Of a stretch of DNA of 34,400 nucleotides, positions 24,075 through 31,375 are shown one piece after another. Where the stretch lies: positions 1 to 34,400 of the forward strand of contig UQQA01000010.1 in the NCBI GenBank assembly GCA_900543105.1. The letters are read 5' to 3'. This DNA is from an uncultured Ruminococcus sp. (GTDB lineage: Bacteria > Bacillota > Clostridia > Oscillospirales > Ruminococcaceae). Within the stretch, counting starts at the first letter, position 1; the number at the start of each line of letters is the position of its first letter. Under the pieces are notes generated by a model. The model did not search any database. It saw only the letters and a list, made by a program, of their open reading frames with translations, and was not told the origin of the DNA. The position numbers and the translations under genes were made by a program.

Positions 24075-25289
24075 TTATGCTTTAACAGCTTTGTGGAATA
24101 TCTTCTTGCCCTTTTTGATAACAACGGAATCATCGATAGTGATAACCGCATTCGGGTCAGTTACCTTTACATCATCAACAGCAATGCCGTTCTGCTGAAC
24201 AAGTCTTCTTCCCTCGCTCTTGGACGGGCAAAGTCCTGTCTTTACAAGGAGATCAAGGATATTGATACCGCCCTCAAGTTCAGCGGCAGGAATATCGGTC
24301 GAAGGCATATCAGCGGATGCGCCGCCGTTTGCAAAGATAGCCTTTGCAGCCGCAAGAGCCTTTTCGGCCTCTTCTTCACCGTGAACAAGCTTTGTAAGCT
24401 CATAGCCAAGAAGCTCCTTAGCCTTGTTGAGTTCTGCACCCTGCATAGTCTTTTCCATCTCTTCGATCTGCTCAATAGGAACGAATGTGAGCATTTTAAG
24501 GCACTTGATAACGTCAGCATCGTCAACGTTTCTCCAATACTGGAAGAAATCATACGGTGATGTCTTTTCGGGGTCGAGCCATACAGCGCCGCTTACGGTC
24601 TTGCCCATTTTCTTGCCCTCGCTGTTGAGGAGAAGCGTGATAGTCATTGCATGAGCGTCCTTGCCGAGCTTTTTACGGATAAGCTCCGTGCCGCCGAGCA
24701 TATTTGCCCACTGGTCGTCGCCGCCAAACTGCATATTACAGCCGTATTTCTGGAAAAGCATATAGAAGTCGTAGGACTGCATTATCATATAGTTGAATTC
24801 AAGGAACGTAAGTCCTCTTTCCATTCTCTGCTTGTAGCACTCGAAGGTGAGCATCTTGTTTACGCTGAAGCAAGCACCGACTTCACGCAGAACATCAATG
24901 TAGTTAAGATCAAGAAGCCAGTCGCCGTTGTTTACAACGATAGCCTTGCCCTCGGAAAAATCGATGAATCTGCTCATCTGTTTCTTGAAACATTCAACGT
25001 TGTGGTCGATAGTTTCCTTTGTCATCATCTTTCTCATATCGGTCTTGCCCGATGGGTCGCCGATCATAGCTGTGCCGCCGCCGATGAGAACGATAGGCTT
25101 GTTGCCTGCCATCTGCAAACGCTTCATAAGGCAAAGTGCCATAAAGTGTCCAACGTGGAGGCTGTCCGCTGTCGGGTCGAAGCCGATATAGAAAGTAGCC
25201 TTTCCGTTGTTTATCATTTCGCTGATCTCCTTTTCATCGGTGACCTGTGCGATAAGTCCTCTTCTTACAAGTTCTTCGTATAAAGTCAT
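24075..25289 (-). CDS. tyrS: Tyrosyl-tRNA synthetase
   Basis: Class I synthetase that charges tRNA-Tyr. The HIGH motif is HVGHF (after FDPTADSL), tyrosine-binding residues lie around NYIDVL and QFGGDDQWANM, and the KMSKS loop is KMGKT, a variant frequent in TyrRS. A C-terminal S4 RNA-binding domain covers about residues 335-400 (KSEGRRLVQQNGIAV). The length of 404 is normal. AAGGAG lies upstream of the ATG. The gene begins 21 bases after the NPXTG protein gene without a promoter between them, and both lie downstream of a tyrosine-type T-box. Confidence 0.97.
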   Translation of the reverse strand: MTLYEELVRRGLIAQVTDEKEISEMINNGKATFYIGFDPTADSLHVGHFMALCLMKRLQMAGNKPIVLIGGGTAMIGDPSGKTDMRKMMTKETIDHNVECFKKQMSRFIDFSEGKAIVVNNGDWLLDLNYIDVLREVGACFSVNKMLTFECYKQRMERGLTFLEFNYMIMQSYDFYMLFQKYGCNMQFGGDDQWANMLGGTELIRKKLGKDAHAMTITLLLNSEGKKMGKTVSGAVWLDPEKTSPYDFFQYWRNVDDADVIKCLKMLTFVPIEQIEEMEKTMQGAELNKAKELLGYELTKLVHGEEEAEKALAAAKAIFANGGASADMPSTDIPAAELEGGINILDLLVKTGLCPSKSEGRRLVQQNGIAVDDVKVTDPNAVITIDDSVVIKKGKKIFHKAVKA

Positions 25290-25310
25290 TATTACTTCTC
25301 CTTATTTTAG

Positions 25311-26087
25311 TTATATTTTATGCCTTTTATCAGCATTAAAATTTATTGATTTAAGCAAAACTGCCGCCGATGCGATCATCAGTACAGCAACAGCTATCGG
25401 CATTGCGGATTCGCCGGTTTTTGGATTCTCATAATTATTTTCAGCGGATTCATCGATGCTGACCGAATCATTTATCAGAGTTAATGTACCAATCATCGAA
25501 ATAATATCATCACGAACAGCATTCATTTCACTTTCGGGAAAAGACATTGTGATATTAACCCAAGTTTCTTCATCGATTGGAAATTCGCCTAAAAAAGCAG
25601 AAAAGCCGTACATATTCATTTCGGCAACGCAATACGGCTGACCGTCGGCGCTTACGCCGTTATAAACAGTTGTGTTATCAATTTCGCTCCACGACTCGGC
25701 TTCAGCAGCGAATCCTCCGCTGCTTTGGTGAAAAACGCAGGAAATATATCCTTTTTCGATTTCTCCATAAAAAAGATCACACTCTGAAGAACCGTCGTCT
25801 TTATTTATGATCTCGCTTTCCGAAAGTTCTGCCGCATCAGCACATTCAGATGGTATATCAATGCTGAAAGCTGCTTTGTCGCCGATATATTCTATTCTTT
25901 TGGCTTCAATACCGTAGCTTTCCGAAGCAGCAGTCTTGGTCAGAACATTTTCAGCGTAAACGCTTGGGGCTGCAGATAAAACAATTGCCGCTGAAATAAA
26001 AGATACTATTATTTTTTTCAAGCTATTGTTTTCCTTAACAGACCTTGCATAAGTGATGAAATCAAAAACTGATCTCACGGATATCAC
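25311..26087 (-). CDS. Secreted NPXTG-anchored protein, function unknown
   Basis: No known enzymatic domain is recognised. After an N-terminal extension there is a signal peptide (KKIIVSFISAAIVLSAAPSVYA). A roughly 190-residue acidic extracellular region follows, with segments such as AKRIEYIGDKAAFSIDIPSE and TWVNITMSFPESE. The C-terminus is ENPKTGES, a hydrophobic helix and a basic tail (KRHK): the layout of a sortase substrate with an NPXTG signal, common in Ruminococcus-type genomes. The start is unsure. GTG 26087 and GTG 26078 are possible, and a TTG about 63-66 bases further in, preceded by AAGGAA, would give a standard signal peptide. It is the first gene after the T-box and is co-transcribed with tyrS. 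Confidence 0.6.
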   Translation of the reverse strand: MISVRSVFDFITYARSVKENNSLKKIIVSFISAAIVLSAAPSVYAENVLTKTAASESYGIEAKRIEYIGDKAAFSIDIPSECADAAELSESEIINKDDGSSECDLFYGEIEKGYISCVFHQSSGGFAAEAESWSEIDNTTVYNGVSADGQPYCVAEMNMYGFSAFLGEFPIDEETWVNITMSFPESEMNAVRDDIISMIGTLTLINDSVSIDESAENNYENPKTGESAMPIAVAVLMIASAAVLLKSINFNADKRHKI

Positions 26088-26101
26088 AACCTCTCAACAC
26101 A

Positions 26102-26350
26102 ATAAAAAATCCCCCTTGAAAACATAAGCTTCAAGAGGGCGAATCATCGCTGTACCACCTCAGTTTATCCGCTAAAAGCAGACCTTTAGGGCGCTGTAAC
26201 GGGCGCAGACCGCATATCCCTACTGTTGTTTCGGGACACAAGCTCCGAGATGTAATTCACGAACGAACGGCATCCTTTTTCACCGACCAAGGACTCTCTT
26301 TGACCGCTGTATCATTCGCTTAATTGGTTCTCTTCACAGCCTTTAATTAT
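26102..26350 (-). promoter_or_regulatory. Tyrosine-type T-box leader with antiterminator/terminator switch
   Basis: On the minus strand the leader has a long Stem I region beginning near GAAGAGAACC. A specifier-like segment GAAUACAUC follows in the form GAAT-TAC-ATC, with the Tyr codon UAC at 26252-26254. The T-box core is GAGGTGGTACAGCG (about 26148-26161). The antiterminator pairs GAGG and GCG with CGC and CCTC around a 7-base bulge UGGUACA. The competing terminator pairs CCCTCTTGAA with TTCAAGGGGG (26111-26139), followed by ATTTTTT. The bulge UGGU pairs with ACCA, which fits the A discriminator of tRNA-Tyr. Uncharged tRNA-Tyr is expected to let transcription continue into the NPXTG gene and tyrS. 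Confidence 0.9.
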
Positions 26351-26355
26351 TTATG

Positions 26356-26385
26356 ATGATAACATATCCCACACCGGCTTGTCAA
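26356..26385 (-). promoter_or_regulatory. Sigma-A promoter of the T-box/tyrS transcript
   Basis: On the minus strand TTGACA (26380-26385) is followed after 18 bases by TATCAT (26356-26361), or after 17 bases by TTATCA. It sits just upstream of the T-box leader and is divergent from the yceG promoter. Confidence 0.75.
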
Positions 26386-26422
26386 GACCTTTTTTGCAAA
26401 AAAATAATTTTGTAAAAGATTA

Positions 26423-26452
26423 TTGACAAAGATATACTATTTATTGTATAAT
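26423..26452 (+). promoter_or_regulatory. Sigma-A promoter of yceG-telA
   Basis: TTGACA (26423-26428), an 18-base spacer and TATAAT (26447-26452) lie 33 bases before the yceG start. Confidence 0.8.
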
Positions 26453-26485
26453 ATATGCATATCAACTATTGAGAGGCAAAATTTC

Positions 26486-28120
26486 ATGAGATTTGAAGGA
26501 TTTTCTACCGAAAATAAGCGAATTTCAAAGTGTATCCCAACGACCGCCGATACAGTCATAACGGATATTTTAAAGCCGCAGTCCGAACGTGCATCTATGC
26601 TTGGACTCGGACTTAATACCGATGGGATAATCCCTGTTTTTTTCTGCGGACTTATCGGTTCGCCTGCCGAAGAGAATTTGGCAAGCTATAAAAATGCACT
26701 TTTTACGCTTCGTGAGGATCTTATCCGTTCACCGAAGTTTCTGATATTTATTCCCGGTGCAATGATCGCACCAACTGCTCAGGAAAAAGTATATTTTGAC
26801 GCAGTTTCGCGCGGAAACACCGATGAAGCTGTTTCCGACTTTTCCAATCTTATAAAAATAGGAAATGACAGCGTCAGAACAGACGAAGCCAAGCGCTTGT
26901 TCAGAGAAAATGCCGATAAATATGCTTCTGTCGGCTTTGATGCTCTGTTTGAATATGGTGTAAGAACTATCACTTGGCTAAACCGCTGCACAGCTTCCGA
27001 ACAGTTCGCCAAGAGCCTTGAAAATGATATCCCTACAGTCATTTTCTACGGAAGCGCAGGAGAAAAAGAAGTCGATTTTCTGCATTTTCTGTCACAGTCA
27101 GGTTTTGACGTTCTTGTTATATCGGCTTCAAAAGCTTCACTTGAAGCTTTGAAATCGGGCAACATTGAGAGCCGTATGCAGATATTTGAATTTGCCGCAG
27201 ACGGTGAGGAATTTCCTTTCCCCGACAAGCTTATCAAATCAGCAAAAGCGACCATTGCATACAGCGCCGAGCAGGAGCTTAACAGCTTTATGTACAGCAA
27301 TACCTCGATATTCAGAGATTTTCAGTTTTCCGATATGCAGGCACTCACTCTTAAAACAACTTATGAGGAAATTGATATTCTCTGGCATCAGGCGGCAAGA
27401 TACCGCACAGGCTTTGACGTTATAAAAAATAAGACCGTCGTTATCCCGAATATTTTTGCCAAGATAAGCGGCGTTCGTGACGGTGATATGGACGATTACT
27501 GGGAAAGCGTCAAGATGAAGCTCTCTCCCCTTTCAAGGGTCATTTACAAAGCTCCGTCCTACGATAAATTTCCGCCGTCCGTTTTCACTGCATTCAAACC
27601 GTTTTATGACGGCACAACGATAAACATTGAAAAGCTGAAGGATTCCCCTGCAAACGCTTACCGATTCCTTTCGGACGATCTTCAGCTGCTTATTTTCCAC
27701 AAGATGCAGGAAGCTATCGACAGCGGTCTGCTTATGCTCGACGAATCGGAGCTTGTTCCGCTTGTAATATATGTCGGTCTTGCGCTTGAACGTGAAGTTC
27801 TGAAAATCTTGCAGAAGTTTGACTTTACCAAGGATATTCCGAAAATAGTTGTCATAGACACTATTGAAGATACATTCAGCAAGGTCGAATGTATCCAGCT
27901 TCTTTTATTCAATCTTCTCGGCTTTGATATAATTGTTTACACGCCGACAGGCTATAAAAACCTCGAAACTTATATCTCGCCCGAGGCTTTCACCACGTTC
28001 GGAATGAACGAATTCAAGTATAATGTCCGTATTCCAAGGTTCAAAATTCCCGACTCTATCCCCGAGCCGAAGGAAAGCGGTGGATTATTTAACAAACTTT
28101 TCAAGAAAGGACGCAAATAA
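26486..28120 (+). CDS. YceG-type protein (PF14266), partner of TelA
   Basis: A soluble 544-residue protein without signal peptide or membrane helices. It is immediately followed by a telA gene, the arrangement of Bacillus subtilis yceG-yceH, and its size matches YceG (about 540). Visible conserved-looking parts are RTITWLNRC, PTVIFYGSAGEKEVDFLHFL, DILWHQAARYR, PNIFAKISGV and a C-terminal PKIVVIDTIEDTFSK / LLFNLLGFDIIVYTPTGYKNLE region. It ends in a basic tail (LFNKLFKKGRK). The family is described as a component of Ter-type stress modules; its biochemical activity is not established. The start at 26486 is set by GAGAGG 9 bases upstream. An earlier in-frame ATG at 26423 lies within the promoter. 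Assignment rests on size and neighbour more than on motifs. Confidence 0.65.
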   Translation: MRFEGFSTENKRISKCIPTTADTVITDILKPQSERASMLGLGLNTDGIIPVFFCGLIGSPAEENLASYKNALFTLREDLIRSPKFLIFIPGAMIAPTAQEKVYFDAVSRGNTDEAVSDFSNLIKIGNDSVRTDEAKRLFRENADKYASVGFDALFEYGVRTITWLNRCTASEQFAKSLENDIPTVIFYGSAGEKEVDFLHFLSQSGFDVLVISASKASLEALKSGNIESRMQIFEFAADGEEFPFPDKLIKSAKATIAYSAEQELNSFMYSNTSIFRDFQFSDMQALTLKTTYEEIDILWHQAARYRTGFDVIKNKTVVIPNIFAKISGVRDGDMDDYWESVKMKLSPLSRVIYKAPSYDKFPPSVFTAFKPFYDGTTINIEKLKDSPANAYRFLSDDLQLLIFHKMQEAIDSGLLMLDESELVPLVIYVGLALEREVLKILQKFDFTKDIPKIVVIDTIEDTFSKVECIQLLLFNLLGFDIIVYTPTGYKNLETYISPEAFTTFGMNEFKYNVRIPRFKIPDSIPEPKESGGLFNKLFKKGRK

Positions 28121-28122
28121 TT

Positions 28123-29292
28123 ATGGGTTTACAGTTCACACCGTCATCAGAGCAGGAGACCGCTGTACAGACAACAGGCGTTGAAACAGCAACAGCTCAG
28201 AATGCACCAACTATCGCAGCAGCTCCCGAAAATTTCTCAATGGTGGAGGTTCAGCAGAATATCAAGAATGATCTTGTTAAAACAGAAGCTGTTCAGAAGC
28301 TCGTTGACTCTATCAACATCAACGATGTCAACTCCATTGTAAAATTCGGCAACGATGCCGCAACAGAGATCTCAAAGGCTTCCGATCAGGTCCTCAATGC
28401 AATGAATATGAAGCAGATCGATGATTCGGGCGAAATGCTCACCGCCCTTGCTGCTGTTATGGAACAGTTCGATGCAAAAGAACTTACCGAGGAACCTAAA
28501 AAAGGCTTCTTCGCAAATCTCCGCAAGCAGATCGACAAGCTTCTCGAAAAATATCACACAATGGGCGAAAACGTTGACCGCATCTATGTTCAGCTCAAAG
28601 GCTACGAAAAAGAGATCGAACAGTCCAATGTCAAGCTTGAACAGATGTACAATGCCAACGTCAACTACTATAAAGACCTCACACTTTACATTATGGCAGG
28701 GGAACAGGCTTGCGTAGAGCTTGACCAGTACATTGATGAATACAAGAAAAAGCTTGCTGAAAACCCCGATTCGGGTGCTGTTGCAATGGATCTCCAGAAC
28801 CTTGAAAATGTCCGTGAGATCTTCCAGCAGAGAGTAATGGATCTAAAAATTGCGGAAAATGTTGCAATGCAGACCGTCCCTATGCTCAAAACCATGCAGT
28901 ATTCAAACCTCAATCTTATCAGAAAGATAAATTCCGCATTTATCATTACGATGCCTGTTTTCAAGCAGTCACTTGCGCAGGCTGTAATGCTCAAGCGTCA
29001 GAAGGTTCAGGCTGATTCAATGGCAGCGCTTGACGCAAAGACAAATGAGCTTCTTGTCAAAAATGCTCACAACACTGTTGAGCAGTCCAAGATGATAGCA
29101 AAGATGGCTTCGGGCAGCTCGATAAAGATCGAAACGCTTGAAGAAACATGGCAGACTATCGTAAGCGGTATTGAAGAAACAAGAAAGATACAGGAAGATG
29201 CAAAAGTAAAACGTGCAGAGGATTCCAAGCGTCTTGAAGCTCTCAAACAGGATTACAAGAACAAGCTTGAAGCAACAAGGCAGACATATTGA
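28123..29292 (+). CDS. telA: TelA-family protein (toxic anion resistance, YceH-like)
   Basis: Member of the TelA family (Pfam PF05816), named from tellurite resistance plasmids and also present in Ter stress modules. An unstructured Ala/Thr-rich N-terminus (about residues 1-40) is followed by the family core: VNSIVKFGNDAATEISKASDQVL, then KKGFFANLRKQIDKLLEKYHTM, long helices with coiled-coil character (about 140-330) and a Lys/Glu-rich end. The length of 389 is normal. It begins 2 bases after the yceG-like stop, with AAAGGA upstream inside that gene, so the two are co-translated. TerC/TerD genes, usual partners elsewhere, are absent from the window. The true substrate or stress is unknown. 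Confidence 0.88.
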   Translation: MGLQFTPSSEQETAVQTTGVETATAQNAPTIAAAPENFSMVEVQQNIKNDLVKTEAVQKLVDSININDVNSIVKFGNDAATEISKASDQVLNAMNMKQIDDSGEMLTALAAVMEQFDAKELTEEPKKGFFANLRKQIDKLLEKYHTMGENVDRIYVQLKGYEKEIEQSNVKLEQMYNANVNYYKDLTLYIMAGEQACVELDQYIDEYKKKLAENPDSGAVAMDLQNLENVREIFQQRVMDLKIAENVAMQTVPMLKTMQYSNLNLIRKINSAFIITMPVFKQSLAQAVMLKRQKVQADSMAALDAKTNELLVKNAHNTVEQSKMIAKMASGSSIKIETLEETWQTIVSGIEETRKIQEDAKVKRAEDSKRLEALKQDYKNKLEATRQTY

Positions 29293-29305
29293 TCTCGTTC
29301 AAAGA

Positions 29306-29347
29306 GGGAACGGCAGATTTTCATTGCCGTTTCCTTTTCTTTTTGTT
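29306..29347 (+). terminator. Terminator of the yceG-telA operon
   Basis: GGAACGGCA and TGCCGTTTCC pair with one bulged T around a short A/T loop, followed by TTTTCTTTTTG. It starts 14 bases after the telA stop. Confidence 0.8.
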
Positions 29348-29358
29348 AAATCTTCATA

Positions 29359-29387
29359 TTGCATTATCTTCGGTAATAAAGTATAAT
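29359..29387 (+). promoter_or_regulatory. Sigma-A promoter of asnB
   Basis: TTGCAT (29359-29364), a 17-base spacer and TATAAT (29382-29387) stand 31 bases before the asnB start. Confidence 0.75.
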
Positions 29388-29418
29388 ATATGTATATTTC
29401 TATTTTTGGAGGAACATT

Positions 29419-31257
29419 ATGTGCGGTTTTGTAGGCTTTACAAATACAAAAGATAATTCCAATCGCATCATCGAAGATATGATGGATAAGATACGTCACC
29501 GCGGTCCTGACTCGGGCGGCAAATATACTGACGAAGATATCGCTCTCGGTTTCCGCCGTCTGAGCATCATCGATATTACTGAATCGGGCGACCAGCCTAT
29601 TTACAACGAGGACAGAAGCAAGGTTCTCCTTTTCAACGGCGAGATCTACAACTTCCGGTCCATTCGTGAAGAACTTGTTGCAAAGGGACATATTTTCACG
29701 ACCAAGACCGACTCGGAGGTTCTTCTCCACGGCTATGAAGAATACGGCGAAAAGCTTCTCGACAAGCTTCGGGGAATGTTCGCTTTCGTTATCTGGGACA
29801 CCAAAACAAAGGAACTCTTCGGCGCAAGAGATTTCTTTGGAATAAAGCCGCTTTACTATGCCGTAATGGGCGACACTTTTATGTTCGGCTCGGAGATAAA
29901 GGCTTTCCTCGCCCACCCCGATTTCAAGAAAGAGCTTAACGAAACAGCACTTGAAAATTATCTCACTTTCCAGTACTCCCCTACTAACGAAACATTTTTC
30001 AAGAATGTTTACAAGCTTCCTGCCGCTCACTGCTTCAAGTATAAGAACGGCAAGCTTGATGTAAAGCGTTACTGGGATATCAGCTTCAACGCAGATGAAA
30101 AACCTGATATGGAAGAATGGGTGAACCGTATTTCCGATACATTCAAGAACTCCGTTGAGGCTCATAAGATTGCCGATGTTGAAGTCGGAAGCTTCCTTTC
30201 GAGCGGCGTAGATTCAAGCTATGTTGCTTCCGTTGCAAATGTTGACAAGACATTCACAGTCGGTTTCGGCGAAGATGAAAAATACAATGAGATCGGCTGG
30301 GCAAAAGAATTTTCACAGTATATCGGCAAGGAAAATATCAGCAAGGTCATCTCTCCGGAGGAATACTGGGGCAATATTAAAAGGATTCAGTATCACATGG
30401 ACGAACCGCTCGCCGACCCGTCCTGCATTGCACTTTATTTCGTCTGCAACAAGGCTTCGGAATATGTAAAGGTCGTTCTCTCGGGTGAAGGTGCAGATGA
30501 AATTTTCGGCGGCTACAATGTTTACAAAGAACCGCTCGGCTCACACGCTTATAAATCACTGCCGAGATTTATCCGCCGCGGCATCGGAAATGTTGCTTCA
30601 CATCTCCCTCAGAAGAGAGGCGTAAACTTCCTCGTCCGCAATGGAAAAGATCTTGAAGAACGCTTTATCGGCAATGCTTATATGTTCACGCCGAAAGACC
30701 GCAAAAAGCTGCTCAAAATAAAGACAAATGCTCCCGACCCGACCGTTATCACAGCACCGTTCTATGATAAGGTCAAGGACAAGGATCAGATAACGAAGAT
30801 GCAGTATCTTGATCTTCACCTTTGGATGACGGGAGATATCCTGCTCAAAGCGGATAAAATGTCAATGGCGAACTCGCTTGAACTCCGTGTTCCATTCCTC
30901 GATAAGAAGATAATGGAGCTTGCGGAACAGATACCGTGGAGATACAGAGTAAGCACCGAGAACACCAAGCTCGCAATGCGTCAGGCAGCGCTCCGTGCCG
31001 CACCTCCTAAGACTGCGAACAAAAAGAAGCTCGGCTTCCCCGTTCCTATCAGAGTATGGCTCAAAGAGGATAAATATTACGGCATTGTAAAGGACTCATT
31101 CACCTCCCCTGCCGCTGAAAAATTCTTCAACACCGACCTGCTCGTAAAGCTTCTTGATGAGCACCGTGAGGGTAAATACGACAACAGCAGAAAGATATGG
31201 ACAGTTTTCATCTTCCTGCAGTGGTATGCTGTTTATTTTGAGGGTGCAAATATCTGA
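29419..31257 (+). CDS. asnB: Asparagine synthetase (glutamine-hydrolysing)
   Basis: Makes asparagine from aspartate, glutamine and ATP. The class II glutaminase domain starts MCGFVGF with the catalytic Cys2 and carries HRGPDSGG, LFNGEIYNFR and TDSEVLLHGYEEYG. The synthetase domain has the PP-loop SSGVDSSYVAS and the SGEGADEIFGGY motif, and LRVPFLDKK near the end. The length of 612 is typical of the Firmicutes AsnB type. GGAGG is at good spacing. It is a single-gene unit with its own promoter and terminator. Some relatives amidate cell-wall precursors, but the motifs here do not separate that from asparagine synthesis. Confidence 0.93.
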   Translation: MCGFVGFTNTKDNSNRIIEDMMDKIRHRGPDSGGKYTDEDIALGFRRLSIIDITESGDQPIYNEDRSKVLLFNGEIYNFRSIREELVAKGHIFTTKTDSEVLLHGYEEYGEKLLDKLRGMFAFVIWDTKTKELFGARDFFGIKPLYYAVMGDTFMFGSEIKAFLAHPDFKKELNETALENYLTFQYSPTNETFFKNVYKLPAAHCFKYKNGKLDVKRYWDISFNADEKPDMEEWVNRISDTFKNSVEAHKIADVEVGSFLSSGVDSSYVASVANVDKTFTVGFGEDEKYNEIGWAKEFSQYIGKENISKVISPEEYWGNIKRIQYHMDEPLADPSCIALYFVCNKASEYVKVVLSGEGADEIFGGYNVYKEPLGSHAYKSLPRFIRRGIGNVASHLPQKRGVNFLVRNGKDLEERFIGNAYMFTPKDRKKLLKIKTNAPDPTVITAPFYDKVKDKDQITKMQYLDLHLWMTGDILLKADKMSMANSLELRVPFLDKKIMELAEQIPWRYRVSTENTKLAMRQAALRAAPPKTANKKKLGFPVPIRVWLKEDKYYGIVKDSFTSPAAEKFFNTDLLVKLLDEHREGKYDNSRKIWTVFIFLQWYAVYFEGANI

Positions 31258-31268
31258 TAATATGTTCC

Positions 31269-31306
31269 AAGCACGAAAAGTTGACCGCTTTTCGTGCTTT
31301 TTCTTG
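31269..31306 (+). terminator. asnB terminator
   Basis: AAGCACGAAAAG (31269-31280) and CTTTTCGTGCTT (31287-31298) form a perfect 12-bp stem with a 6-base loop, followed by TTTCTT, 12 bases after the asnB stop. Confidence 0.9.
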
Positions 31307-31314
31307 CTGATATA

Positions 31315-31343
31315 TTGCTATAAATCGGTTCTTATGCTATAAT
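31315..31343 (+). promoter_or_regulatory. Promoter of the acyltransferase-CapA-SGNH gene
   Basis: TTGCTA (31315-31320), a 17-base spacer and TATAAT (31338-31343, preceded by TGC) stand 32 bases before the preferred start codon at 31376. Confidence 0.7.
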
Positions 31344-31375
31344 TTGTATATATTCGGATGAAAGGAATTTTTACT

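Noticed and set aside
29299..30165. Minus-strand open frame of 288 codons over asnB
   Set aside because: The region is fully explained by the asnB glutaminase domain on the plus strand. The antisense product shows no domain, and its start lies within asnB.
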